NCBI GenBank assembly: GCA_903828535.1
Contig: CAIKMN010000024.1
Location: 1-36,828 of the forward strand
Length of the DNA: 36,828 bases
Reading direction: 5' to 3'
DNA from: an uncultured Curvibacter sp.
GTDB taxonomy: Bacteria; Pseudomonadota; Gammaproteobacteria; Burkholderiales; Burkholderiaceae_C
Below are positions 6,563 to 14,867 of this stretch, in pieces (the first letter of the stretch is position 1; the number at the start of each line of letters is the position of its first letter). The notes below the pieces were generated by a model. It was not told the origin of the DNA. It did not search any database and saw nothing but the letters and a program-made list of their open reading frames with translations. A program made the translations under genes and the position numbers.

Positions 6563-8905
6563 TCAATTTGAATTGAAATTCAAGGCCGTTCTAACCTCAT
6601 CCACCGACAAGAGTTCGGACAGCACCACGGGGGATCGTCCAGGCACATAGGCCACATAGACCGGAACCCCGCTGCGGCCGAAGTGGTTGAGGGCTTGCGT
6701 GATATCGGGGTCTTGGCGGGTCCAATCGGCCCGCAGCAGGGCCACCTGGTGCTGGGCAAAATCGCGCAGTAAACCGGCATCTGCCAGAGTGGCGTGCTTG
6801 TTGAATTGGCAGGTCACACACCAAGCAGCGGTGAAGTCAACAAAAACGGGGCGCCCTTGGGCTGCTAACGACTCCGCCAAACCGGGGTGCCAGACTTGCC
6901 AGCTTCCTCGGGAGGCGGGGCTTGCTGCGGCGTTACCAGAAGTCAACGATAAAGGCGAGGGGTGAATCACCCAGTCACCCCAAGCCCAAACCAGCCATCC
7001 GCACAAGGCGATGAAGACGGCCATCAGGGCCTGTCTCAAGCCCAAGGGGCCTGATGTTGACGGTGTGACGGGCAACCCCCAAGCCCACAAAGCACCCGCC
7101 AAAGTCAACAAAATACCCAGCATGACCATGACGCCCTCTAAGCCCACTTGTTGGCCCAGGACCCAAAGAAGCCAGAGGACGGTCGCCAGCAAGGGAAAGG
7201 CCATGACTTGTTTGAAGGTCTGCATCCAAACCCCAGGCTTGGGTAAATGATGAACCCACCAAGGGGCCGCGGCGGGCAGCAACCCCAGCAAAAGATAGGG
7301 CAAGGACATGCCCAAACCCAAAGCGGCAAAAACCGCCAGGGCCGTCGTGGCAGGCAGGCTCAAAGTCAAGCCCAAGGAGGCCCCCATGAACGGTGCGGTG
7401 CAAGGAGAGGCAATCAAAACCGCCAGCACACCAGAAAAGACCGCGTTCAATAAAGGGTGGCGCCAAGAGACTTGCGTCAGATTGCCGGCCCATTGACCCC
7501 GCCATTCAAAAAGACCGGCCAAATTCAACGCCATGACCGTGAAGAGCACCACCAAAAGGGCCACCACGGTGGGTGATTGCAATTGGAAGCCCCAGCCCAA
7601 TTGCGTTCCACCGGCACGCAAGACGAGCATCAAGCCGCCCAGGGCCAAGAAGGACGCAACCACGCCGAGGCTGTAGGCGAGGCATTGAGCTCGAAGGCTT
7701 TGCCCCCAGATCGAGGGGCTGGACGGGGGTGATTTGAGCAAGCTGAGCAATTTGATGGCCAGCACGGGGAATACGCAGGGCATCAAATTCAGCACCAAAC
7801 CGCCCAAAAAGGCACCCAATAAAGCGATCAACAATTCACCCCAAGACAAGCGACTGATCGTGACTGGTTGGGCGCTGAGGGGGGCTTGGTGGTTATTGCC
7901 TACCTCGGCGGCAGGCCATTCACCCTGAATGGGTGCTTCGACCCAGAAGGCCCCCAAGGGGCTGCTTTGCAAGCGCACCAGCCACCGCAGGCGTTTTGGA
8001 CTTTGCTCACGTAAGCCAGACAAGGGCCACAAGACTTGCCAAGTGGGGGTTGGGGTGTCCCCTTGCTGCCACTTGGGTGACGACTGGGGGTCAAGGGGCA
8101 TGACGGCCGACAAAATGTCTTGCATTTCAGGCATCACCCAAAGCGGCTGACCTTGCCAGGCCTTGGGCAATCCACTGAACCGCAACAACAAGTGGTCACC
8201 TTGAAGCGTTGCTTGGGCCTGTACTTGGGGTGCGGTAACAGGCAGCGCATTTTCGGCCGCTTTGAAGGCGCCGTCGTGTTCAGCGAAGCCGCCGGTGGCT
8301 GGCAGCGATAAGCGCAATTGAACCGATTCAGGAATGCACTCTGTTTTACAAACAAGCCAAGAGGCGGTGACTTGAACGTCCGCCAAGGGGCTTTGTGGTT
8401 TCTTTGAACTTGGGAGAGGTGAGCTGGGCTGAAACTGGGCGGTCAACAACACGGGGTGCCCATAACCATAGTTCACGTTGTCGCCGAGTTGAAAAACGTC
8501 GGGGGTTGGCCATTGAACCGGCCCCGCTTGCCAACCGGGGGGCAATGTCCATTTCAGCTGAGTGGCGAGGCCCGAGTCACCCGGGTTTTTCCAGTAAGTG
8601 TGCCAACCGATTTGGGGGGTCAATTGAACGCCCAGCCAAGCGGATTCAGGATTGCCCGGGGCCCCGCTGGTTAATCCTGGCGGCACAGAGGCCATGAGCT
8701 CTGCGCGAACGTGGGGAGTGGACGCCACCGACGCCACTGACGCCACGGACGCCACCGAGGCCACCGAGGCCACTGAGCGGTTGGCCGTCGAAAAGTCTGC
8801 AGCCTGAACCGGTGATAAGCAGGCGACCGCCAAAGTCAACGGGCAAGAAATTGACAAATGGCTGGTTAACAAGGTCAACCCCCTTTTTAGGCGTGTGTAA
8901 TTCAT
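6563..8905 (-). CDS. dsbD: Thiol:disulfide interchange protein DsbD (ScsB-like N-terminal domain)
   Basis: Inner-membrane protein that carries electrons from cytoplasmic thioredoxin to periplasmic thiol proteins. A signal peptide (MNYTRLKRGL to VQAADF) precedes a periplasmic domain with WHTYWKNPGDSG and the cysteine pair CKTEC, as in ScsB-like proteins. A CcdA-type membrane core follows, with redox cysteines in LNLMPCVFPVL and ASPCTAPFMG. The C-terminal thioredoxin domain has active site WCVTC, against CVAC in E. coli DsbD. I start at ATG 8905, because the upstream ATG at 8953 would put 16 hydrophilic residues ahead of the signal peptide and nearly reach the divergent gene. Six VAS repeats lie just after the predicted signal cleavage region. 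Length is about 780 residues. Confidence 0.9.
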   Translation of the reverse strand: MNYTRLKRGLTLLTSHLSISCPLTLAVACLSPVQAADFSTANRSVASVASVASVASVASVASTPHVRAELMASVPPGLTSGAPGNPESAWLGVQLTPQIGWHTYWKNPGDSGLATQLKWTLPPGWQAGPVQWPTPDVFQLGDNVNYGYGHPVLLTAQFQPSSPLPSSKKPQSPLADVQVTASWLVCKTECIPESVQLRLSLPATGGFAEHDGAFKAAENALPVTAPQVQAQATLQGDHLLLRFSGLPKAWQGQPLWVMPEMQDILSAVMPLDPQSSPKWQQGDTPTPTWQVLWPLSGLREQSPKRLRWLVRLQSSPLGAFWVEAPIQGEWPAAEVGNNHQAPLSAQPVTISRLSWGELLIALLGAFLGGLVLNLMPCVFPVLAIKLLSLLKSPPSSPSIWGQSLRAQCLAYSLGVVASFLALGGLMLVLRAGGTQLGWGFQLQSPTVVALLVVLFTVMALNLAGLFEWRGQWAGNLTQVSWRHPLLNAVFSGVLAVLIASPCTAPFMGASLGLTLSLPATTALAVFAALGLGMSLPYLLLGLLPAAAPWWVHHLPKPGVWMQTFKQVMAFPLLATVLWLLWVLGQQVGLEGVMVMLGILLTLAGALWAWGLPVTPSTSGPLGLRQALMAVFIALCGWLVWAWGDWVIHPSPLSLTSGNAAASPASRGSWQVWHPGLAESLAAQGRPVFVDFTAAWCVTCQFNKHATLADAGLLRDFAQHQVALLRADWTRQDPDITQALNHFGRSGVPVYVAYVPGRSPVVLSELLSVDEVRTALNFNSN
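8720..8773 (-). repeat. Six tandem 9-base units encoding Val-Ala-Ser in dsbD
   Basis: The unit is GTGGCNTCN on the coding strand, six consecutive copies with third-position differences. It encodes (VAS)6 in what should be a flexible periplasmic linker after the DsbD signal peptide. The unit is a multiple of three, so copy-number change would lengthen or shorten the linker without shifting the frame. Confidence 0.95.
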
Positions 8906-8961
8906 GCTGCTTTGTATTTCCGGGATTCTCCCATCATTTGCAAAACAGGGCATCCTTTAAG

Positions 8962-9804
8962 ATGGACCCCATGAGCCAGCATTTGCCCCTCCCCTCGCAT
9001 CAATGGGCCGACTTGAGCACGTCTGAATTTACGGCTTTGCAGGCCAGTGGTGAAATTCAGCGGCTGGTGGCGGTGTTGCCGGTGGCGGCGATAGAGCAGC
9101 ATGGCCCGCATTTACCCCTTAGCGTTGACGCGACGTTGTTGGCTGGGTTGCTCCAAGCCACTGAACCTCAATTGCCTGATGATTTGCCCGTGCTCTTTTT
9201 GCCTGCGCAAAACGTGGGGCTGAGTCCCGAACACCAAGCCTTCGCGGGCACCTTGACCTTGGCGCCCGAAACCCTGATCGCGCTTTGGCGCAACATTGGG
9301 GAAAGCGTGGCCCGTGCCGGGGTCAAAAAACTGTTGATTTTTAACACCCACGGTGGTCATGTGGGGGCGATGGACATCGTCGCGCGCGATTTGCGGGCAC
9401 GTTGTGACTTGCTCGTTTACAGCAGCAGTTGGTTCAACTTGGCTTTGCCCGCCGATCTTCAAGCGCAGTTCAGCGCCGAAGAGCAGCGTTACGGCATCCA
9501 CGCCGGCGATGTAGAAACGTCGATGATGTTGGCCCTTCAACCCGAACGCGTCGACATGGTGCAGGCGGCGAACTTTCGCAGCAGTTCGCAAGACCGCGCG
9601 GAACGCTATGCGGTCTTGGGGGATGGCAGAAGCGCCAAAATGGGCTGGCAAATCCAAGACTACAACCCGAAGGGCGCGGTGGGCAACGCTGGGGCGGCCA
9701 CGGCCGCCAAAGGGCAGGCCTTGATCGATGCCGCCAGCAAGCAATTGGTACAGCTCTTAAAAGAGCTCGTGGACTTGCCGTTGAGCACATTAAGTTCTCG
9801 TTGA
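8962..9804 (+). CDS. Creatininase-family metal-dependent amidohydrolase
   Basis: Member of the creatinine amidohydrolase / MftE-like family of divalent-metal hydrolases; the substrate cannot be told from sequence. Metal-binding landmarks are present: AIEQHGPHLPLSVDATL (Glu, His, Asp), NTHGGHVGAMD (His) and GDVETSMML (Glu). About 280 residues is close to the roughly 260 usual for the family. The frame is open back to 8812, but that extension overlaps divergent dsbD. ATG 8962 or 8971 is the sensible start, with no strong ribosome site before either. It is divergent from dsbD with about 56 bases between starts, and a DUF1840 gene follows 58 bases downstream on the same strand. No other creatinine-pathway gene is nearby. 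Confidence 0.85.
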   Translation: MDPMSQHLPLPSHQWADLSTSEFTALQASGEIQRLVAVLPVAAIEQHGPHLPLSVDATLLAGLLQATEPQLPDDLPVLFLPAQNVGLSPEHQAFAGTLTLAPETLIALWRNIGESVARAGVKKLLIFNTHGGHVGAMDIVARDLRARCDLLVYSSSWFNLALPADLQAQFSAEEQRYGIHAGDVETSMMLALQPERVDMVQAANFRSSSQDRAERYAVLGDGRSAKMGWQIQDYNPKGAVGNAGAATAAKGQALIDAASKQLVQLLKELVDLPLSTLSSR

Positions 9805-9862
9805 GCCCCGCTGAACGGTCTTTGTCTTGACGGGGGTGTTCGGCCGTGGTGACAATGCCCAC

Positions 9863-10180
9863 ATGCTTTACCGATTTCAATCCAGGGCCACCAGCGACCT
9901 CATCATGCTGGAACCTCAAGGGCGCTTGTTCCTTGAAATTTTGGACAAACCCGTGAAGGGCCCCGGCATCTTGGTGGTGGCGGATTTGCCAGCGGCGATT
10001 CAAAAAATCGAAGCGGCCATTCAGGCGGAAGACACTCAGAAAACACAAGCCCAAGGCGCCCCCCACGTTGATGCAGAGGAAGCGCCAGAAAAGGTTTGGT
10101 TACGCCAACGCGCCAAGCCGCTTTTAGACCTGTTGCGCCGCAGCCTGGCCGCTCAGCAAGACGTGGTTTGGGGGCTTTGA
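9863..10180 (+). CDS. DUF1840 domain protein
   Basis: A small protein of 105 residues with no known function. The N-terminus MLYRFQSRATSDLIMLEP fits the DUF1840 family of betaproteobacteria, as do the block LPAAIQKIEAAI and the C-terminal LRQRAKPLLDLLRRSL. No signal peptide or membrane segment is seen, so it should be cytoplasmic. The frame is open to a codon at 9827, but the family begins at the MLY motif, so ATG 9863 is chosen. It follows the creatininase-family gene on the same strand and is convergent with the ligase gene that ends at 10231. Confidence 0.8.
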   Translation: MLYRFQSRATSDLIMLEPQGRLFLEILDKPVKGPGILVVADLPAAIQKIEAAIQAEDTQKTQAQGAPHVDAEEAPEKVWLRQRAKPLLDLLRRSLAAQQDVVWGL

Positions 10181-10194
10181 GGGCTTTACAAAAT

Positions 10195-10225
10195 GGAAGC
10201 GCAACGCCAAGGAAGCGCAACGCCA
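10195..10225 (+). repeat. Short tandem duplication between convergent genes
   Basis: GGAAGCGCAACGCCA occurs twice (10195-10209 and 10211-10225), separated by one base, in the 50-base gap between two convergent genes. No hairpin with a T-run is seen here, so it is not an obvious terminator. Confidence 0.8.
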
Positions 10226-10230
10226 TCGAC

Positions 10231-11517
10231 TCATTGATACGTGCGTGCGTCCTCAATGACCTTGCCATCGTTGGGCAGGCTGCCCGAAGCGACAACGCTC
10301 ACTTCGCCGCGCAATTTGGTGACGTCTCGAATGGCGTCCGACACCTGCTTCACCCACTCGTTGGATTCGCCAAAAGACACTTCAGGCGCCTCCACTTGCA
10401 AGGTCATGCGGTCGTTGGCCATTTCGCCGCTGACCACCAAGCGTGCCCGCTGCACCTGCGGGAACCGACGTGCAATTTCGGCCACTTGGCTGGGGTGCAC
10501 AAACATGCCGCGCACCTTGGTGGTTTGGTCGGCCCGCCCCAACCAGCCCTTGATGCGCGTGTTGGTGCGGCCGGTTGGACATGACCCCGGAAAAACCGCC
10601 GACAGGTCGCCGGTGCCAAAACGGATCAAAGGGTAGGTGGGGTTCAGTGTCGTCACCACCACTTCGCCGACTTCACCTTCAGGCACGGGGTCACCGGTGC
10701 CCGGACGAACAATCTCGACAATCACGCCTTCATCGAGCACCAAGCCTTCTCGAGCGGGTGTTTCATAGGCAATCAAACCCAAATCGGCCGTGGCATAGCA
10801 TTGGAAGCCCGCTACACCCTGCGCCAAAAACCAATCGCGCAGGCTCGGCGGAAAGGCCTCGCCGCCGAACATGGCTTTGGTGACCGATGGCAATTGCACG
10901 CCCATCTCAGCGGCTTTTTCAAGAATGATTTTCAAGAAACTCGGGGTCCCGATGTAGCCGGCCGGCCGCAACTCGGCCATGGCCTGAACTTGTTGCTCGG
11001 TTTGCCCGGTGCCTCCCGGAAAGACACTGCAACCCAAGGCATGTGCACCCGTTTCCATCATCGAGCCGGCCGGCACGAAGTGGTAACTGAACGAGTTATG
11101 AATCAACTCGCCTGACCGAAAGCCAGCCGCATGAATGGCCCTCGCCATGCGCCAGTAATCCTTGGCCGTGCCTTCGGGCTCGTAGATCGTGCCGGGGCTG
11201 GCAAAGACGCGCGGCATCGCCGCACCAAAACCAACGGCGTTGAAGCCACCGAAAATGCGCGCGGCTTTTTGTCGCTCCAGCAACTCGTGCTTGCGCGTCA
11301 CGGGCAAAGTCGCCAAGGCCTCGCGGGAGGTGATGCGGCTGGCGTCGACGCCTTTGAGCAGTTCAGCAAATGCCGGCGCTTGGGCTTTGGCGTGGGCGAC
11401 TTGGACACGCAAAGCGGCCATCAAGTCGGCTTCACGCTGCGCCGGGTCGCGGGTTTCCAAGCGGTCGTAAGGGGCGTTTTCAGTGCGGATGGGCGCGTTG
11501 TTTTGGGCAGTCATCAA
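10231..11517 (-). CDS. PaaK-like (phenylacetate-CoA ligase family) adenylate-forming enzyme
   Basis: Aligns by eye with phenylacetate-CoA ligase, which makes acyl-CoA by way of an acyl-AMP. It carries GGTGQTEQQVQAMAELRP, GTPSFLKIILEKA, MFGGEAFPPSLRDWF, the hinge-type IRFGTGDLS and GRADQTTKVRGMFVHPSQV, and the C-terminal GSLPNDGKVIED with the expected catalytic-type lysine. Two motifs are altered. The phosphate-binding loop, normally SSGTTGKPT in PaaK, reads ASPGTIYEPEG, and the YGxSE-type motif reads YATAD. The 428 residues match PaaK length. It is the last gene of the seven-gene import/CoA-ligase operon, 27 bases after livF. The substrate is unknown: an aromatic or other carboxylate is likely, but activity cannot be assumed. 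Confidence 0.82.
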   Translation of the reverse strand: MMTAQNNAPIRTENAPYDRLETRDPAQREADLMAALRVQVAHAKAQAPAFAELLKGVDASRITSREALATLPVTRKHELLERQKAARIFGGFNAVGFGAAMPRVFASPGTIYEPEGTAKDYWRMARAIHAAGFRSGELIHNSFSYHFVPAGSMMETGAHALGCSVFPGGTGQTEQQVQAMAELRPAGYIGTPSFLKIILEKAAEMGVQLPSVTKAMFGGEAFPPSLRDWFLAQGVAGFQCYATADLGLIAYETPAREGLVLDEGVIVEIVRPGTGDPVPEGEVGEVVVTTLNPTYPLIRFGTGDLSAVFPGSCPTGRTNTRIKGWLGRADQTTKVRGMFVHPSQVAEIARRFPQVQRARLVVSGEMANDRMTLQVEAPEVSFGESNEWVKQVSDAIRDVTKLRGEVSVVASGSLPNDGKVIEDARTYQ

Positions 11518-11544
11518 ATCAATCTTTCATCGGGCCTGGGCCGC

Positions 11545-12378
11545 TCAGGCCAACCAACGCTTGCGGCGCTTGTAGCTCTTCACGTCTTTAAAACTCTTGC
11601 GCTCATCGCCGCCCACGCCCAAGTAAAACTCTTTCACGTCGGCGTTGTTGGCCAGATCGCTGGCGGCCCCATCCATCACCAGGCGGCCGCTTTCCATGAT
11701 GTAACCGTAGTCGGCGTATTGCAGGGCCATGTGCGTGTTTTGCTCGGCCAATAAGAAGGTCACTTTTTCTTTTTGGTTCAGGTCTTTGACGATGTTAAAG
11801 ACCTCTTCCACAATTTGTGGTGCCAAGCCCATCGACGGTTCATCCAACAAAACCACGCTCGGATTGGCCATAAGGGCTCGACCAATGGCGCACATTTGTT
11901 GCTCGCCGCCCGAGGTGTAAGCCGCTTGCGAAGTGCGGCGGGTTTTGAGTCGGGGAAAGTAGTTGTAGACCTTCTCCAAATTGGCCGCCACCTCGGCTTT
12001 ATTGTGGCGGGTGTAAGCCCCGGTCATCAGGTTCTCTTCAATGGTCAAGTGCGCAAAGCAATGCCGCCCTTCCATCACCTGCACCACGCCTCGTTGCACC
12101 AGATCAGCGGGGGTGAGGTTCTCGATGCGTTCACCACGCAACTCAATCGAGCCCTTGGTCACCTCGCCACGCTCGCTTTTTAGCAAGTTGGAAATGGCGC
12201 GCAGGGTGGTGGTTTTGCCGGCCCCATTCCCACCCAGCAAGGCCACGATCCTGCCTTCTGGCAGGCTGAGTGAGACGCCTTTCAACACCAAGATCACGTG
12301 GTTGTAGATGACCTCGATGCCATTCACCTGGATGACGGTCGCAGGAGGCGACTCGACGGGGCTGATTTGGAGGCTCAA
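11545..12378 (-). CDS. livF: Branched-chain-amino-acid-type ABC importer ATPase (LivF-like)
   Basis: ATPase of a Liv/HAAT-family importer. Walker A is GGNGAGKTTT, the signature region is TSGGEQQMCAIGRAL, and Walker B is VVLLDEPSMGLAP. The C-terminus is extended by a basic tail ending SYKRRKRWLA, longer than E. coli LivF (237 residues). The frame runs upstream to 12486, inside the binding-protein gene. I place the start at TTG 12378 because it overlaps that gene's stop in a TTGA and has AAGGA about 9 bases before it, a classic translational-coupling arrangement. An internal GTG (in IQVNG) is the alternative. The substrate is probably not an amino acid, given the two flanking CoA ligases. Confidence 0.88.
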   Translation of the reverse strand: MSLQISPVESPPATVIQVNGIEVIYNHVILVLKGVSLSLPEGRIVALLGGNGAGKTTTLRAISNLLKSERGEVTKGSIELRGERIENLTPADLVQRGVVQVMEGRHCFAHLTIEENLMTGAYTRHNKAEVAANLEKVYNYFPRLKTRRTSQAAYTSGGEQQMCAIGRALMANPSVVLLDEPSMGLAPQIVEEVFNIVKDLNQKEKVTFLLAEQNTHMALQYADYGYIMESGRLVMDGAASDLANNADVKEFYLGVGGDERKSFKDVKSYKRRKRWLA

Positions 12379-13721
12379 GATTGGCAGTCCTTGCTGTCGC
12401 GGCGCGTCATTTTTTTGTCGCCCAGGTATTTTTCTGAGCCGGCCTTGATCATGGGTTTCAAGATTTGTTCGTCGGCCTCGTACCATTCTTCAGGAATATT
12501 CCATTTTTTGCCGTCCCAGACTTGCACACGGGCCCAGCTGGAGCCCATGTGGTCGACACAGCTGGTTGAGAGGGGGCGCATGATGCCGTTGAAGCCGAGG
12601 GCGTCCAAACGCTTTTGATCCAAAGCCAAGTTTTCCAAACCCCAGCGAACTTGTTCAGAGGTCATGACCTTGCCCTTGCCAAAACGCTCTTGAGCGCGAC
12701 GCACGGCTTCAACGGCGAGCATTTGGATGATCGTCCCGCGAACATACAAAACAGAACCCACTTCGTCTTTTGGTCCGGTGCCTTGGCCTTTGTCGTGAAC
12801 GTGTTTCAAGATGTCTTGCATGACCTTGAATTGCGTGCCGGAGGCATTTAAGGTCAAAGCGTTGTAGCCCTTGGCGCCTTCGCCCACGTCACGCACATCT
12901 GGTTCTGCACCGGCCCACCAAACGCCAAACATTTTGTCGCGGGGGTAGCCGGTGGCTTGGGCTTCTTTTAAAGCCGTTGAATTCATCACGCCCCAGCCCC
13001 ACAACAATACGTAGTCGGGGTGGCTCTGACGCACTTGCAACCAAGCGGCTTTTTGCTCGACGCCAGGTGCAGTCACCGGGATGAGTTGCAACTCAAAGCC
13101 GTGCGTGCGTGCGCGCTCTTGCAGCACGGGAATGGGCTCTTTGCCGAACGGGCTGTCGTGGTAAACCAAGGCAATTTTCTTGCCTTTCAATTTGTCCAGA
13201 CCGCCGTTCAATTTGCCAATGTGCTGAATCAAAATGTCGGCGCCGGTCCAATAGCTTCCCATCAGCGGGAAGTTCCACTTAAAGGCCATGCCGTCTTGCG
13301 CCACCGACAAGCCGTAGCCCAGCGTCAACAAGGGGATCTTGTCGACAGGTGCTTTTTCAGTCAGCGCAAACGTGATGCCGGTGGCTTGAGGGTCAATCAA
13401 GGTCATGCCGGGGTGGCTTTTTAAGCGCTCATAGCACTCGACGCCGCGGTCGGTGGCGTAGCCTGTTTCGCATTCTTCAAAGGTCAGCTTGACGCCATTG
13501 ATGCCACCGTCGCGGGCGTTGATCATCTTCAAATAATCTTGCTTGCCATTCGCCCAAGGCGTGCCATTGGGGGCGTAAGGCCCGGTGCGGTAAGAGAGCA
13601 GCGGGAAGAACTGCTCCTTGGTTTCAGCCAAAGCATTGCTGTAAAGGCTGGTCAAGGCCAAGCCAGTCAAAGTCATGGCGGCCAAGCTCAGGCTGCCCAT
13701 CCATTGTTTAAATTTCATCAT
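12375..13721 (-). CDS. ABC importer periplasmic substrate-binding protein (LivK-like)
   Basis: Periplasmic type I binding protein of the Liv/HAAT family; it captures the substrate for the permease encoded upstream. Signal peptide MKFKQWMGSLSLAAMTLTGL with cleavage near ALAETK. The mature part shows LVYHDSPFGKEPIP, LLWGWGVMNSTALKEA and a C-terminal region with two cysteines (SCVDHMG, SKDCQS). At 448 residues it is longer than LivK of E. coli (about 369) and belongs to the larger subgroup often linked to aromatic or organic acid uptake. Two ATG codons are adjacent; the second (13718) is better spaced from AGGAGA. It overlaps livF by four bases. Confidence 0.88.
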   Translation of the reverse strand: MMKFKQWMGSLSLAAMTLTGLALTSLYSNALAETKEQFFPLLSYRTGPYAPNGTPWANGKQDYLKMINARDGGINGVKLTFEECETGYATDRGVECYERLKSHPGMTLIDPQATGITFALTEKAPVDKIPLLTLGYGLSVAQDGMAFKWNFPLMGSYWTGADILIQHIGKLNGGLDKLKGKKIALVYHDSPFGKEPIPVLQERARTHGFELQLIPVTAPGVEQKAAWLQVRQSHPDYVLLWGWGVMNSTALKEAQATGYPRDKMFGVWWAGAEPDVRDVGEGAKGYNALTLNASGTQFKVMQDILKHVHDKGQGTGPKDEVGSVLYVRGTIIQMLAVEAVRRAQERFGKGKVMTSEQVRWGLENLALDQKRLDALGFNGIMRPLSTSCVDHMGSSWARVQVWDGKKWNIPEEWYEADEQILKPMIKAGSEKYLGDKKMTRRDSKDCQS

Positions 13722-13771
13722 CTGTCTCCTGTCTTTATTTCAATTAACAACACAAAATCACAATCGCCCTG

Positions 13772-13786
13772 CGCATTTTTAATGCG
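13772..13786 (-). other. Short hairpin at the livM stop, upstream of the binding-protein gene
   Basis: CGCATT and AATGCG form a six-base inverted repeat with a three-base loop, covering the livM stop codon. No T-run follows on the minus strand. It could modestly separate expression of the permease genes from the binding-protein gene; the evidence is only the inverted repeat. Confidence 0.3.
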
Positions 13787-14855
13787 GGAACGGCCACAAA
13801 CGCAACTTTTGTTTGGCCGTACTCCACAACTTGGCCAAGCCGTGGGGCTCGACAATCAGGAACCAAACAATCAGGCCACCAAAGACCATCAGCTCAGCGT
13901 GCGACACCGCGGCCGTCGAGGCTTGCATGCCGAACAAATCGCTGAACCAAGGCAAAAACCGATTCAACGCAATGGGCAGCAAGACGATGAAAGCAGCCCC
14001 CAAAATGCCGCCCATGATGGAACCCATGCCGCCAATGATCACCATGAACAACAACTTGAACGACAGGTCGACCGAAAACGCGGCCGGCTCCCAAGCGCCC
14101 AAATAAACAAAGGCCCACAGGCCCCCCGCCACGCCCACGATAAATGAGCTGACCGCAAAGGCGCTCAGCTTGGCGTACATGGGTCGAATGCCAATCACGG
14201 CAGCCGCCACGTCCATGTCCCGAATCGCCATCCACTCGCGGCCGATGGCGCCGCGCACCAAATTTTTGGCCATCAGGGCAATGGGGATCAGCAGGGCCAT
14301 GCAAAACCAATATTTGCTCAAAGCGCTTTCAATGGGTTGGCCGAAGGCTTCTAAATGGTTCACCGAAACGGAGCCTGAGGCGGAGTCCAAGGTGAACCAA
14401 CTCACGCGCAAAAACAGCCAATCGGCAAAAAACTGTGCGGCCAAGGTGGCCACCGCCAAATAAAGCCCCTTGACACGCAAACTGGGCAGCCCAAACAACA
14501 AGCCAAACGCGGTGGCCGAGAAGCCGCCCAAAATCAAGGCCAGCACCAACGGCATGCCAGGAATGCGCTCAAAAAAGTTATAAGCCCCGTAGGCACCCAC
14601 CGCCATGAAAGCGCCTGAGCCCAAGGAAATTTGGCCACAATAGCCCACCAAAATATTCACGCCAATCGCGGCCAGCGCCATGATGGCAAAAGGAATCAAG
14701 ATCGCACGGAAAAAATAATCACTGGCCAAAGCCGGCACCACGAACAGCGCCAAGACCAACAAAATCGCCATGGCCCAGCGGTCTTGCGCAATTGGAAAAA
14801 TTTGTTGATCGGCCTGGTAGCTGGTTTTGAATTGACCGTTTTCACGATAAAACAT
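13779..14855 (-). CDS. livM: Branched-chain-amino-acid-type ABC permease (LivM-like)
   Basis: Inner-membrane permease of the Liv-family importer; it pairs with the LivH-like protein. It is hydrophobic with about ten membrane segments and family blocks ALAAIGVNILVGYCGQISLGSG, VRGAIGREWMAIRDMDVAA and FIVGVAGGLWAF. The block GREWMAIRDMD corresponds to the coupling region that contacts the ATPase. The length of 358 residues is normal for the family. The start ATG 14855 gives a hydrophilic lead (FYRENGQFKTSYQADQQIFP) before the first helix. It sits 12 bases after livH and 57 bases before the binding-protein gene. Confidence 0.9.
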   Translation of the reverse strand: MFYRENGQFKTSYQADQQIFPIAQDRWAMAILLVLALFVVPALASDYFFRAILIPFAIMALAAIGVNILVGYCGQISLGSGAFMAVGAYGAYNFFERIPGMPLVLALILGGFSATAFGLLFGLPSLRVKGLYLAVATLAAQFFADWLFLRVSWFTLDSASGSVSVNHLEAFGQPIESALSKYWFCMALLIPIALMAKNLVRGAIGREWMAIRDMDVAAAVIGIRPMYAKLSAFAVSSFIVGVAGGLWAFVYLGAWEPAAFSVDLSFKLLFMVIIGGMGSIMGGILGAAFIVLLPIALNRFLPWFSDLFGMQASTAAVSHAELMVFGGLIVWFLIVEPHGLAKLWSTAKQKLRLWPFPH

Positions 14856-14867
14856 GGGGCACTTTCC

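Noticed and set aside
6369-6566. 65-codon minus-strand open frame in the priA-dsbD spacer
   Set aside because: No similarity recognised, overlaps the dsbD end and the DnaA-box repeats, and has no ribosome site.
8812-8961. N-terminal extension of the creatininase-family protein
   Set aside because: It overlaps divergent dsbD and lies ahead of the family's normal start.
12379-12486. Upstream start of livF giving a 313-residue protein
   Set aside because: The extra residues are basic, unlike LivF, and are read within the binding-protein gene; the TTG overlap start is better supported.
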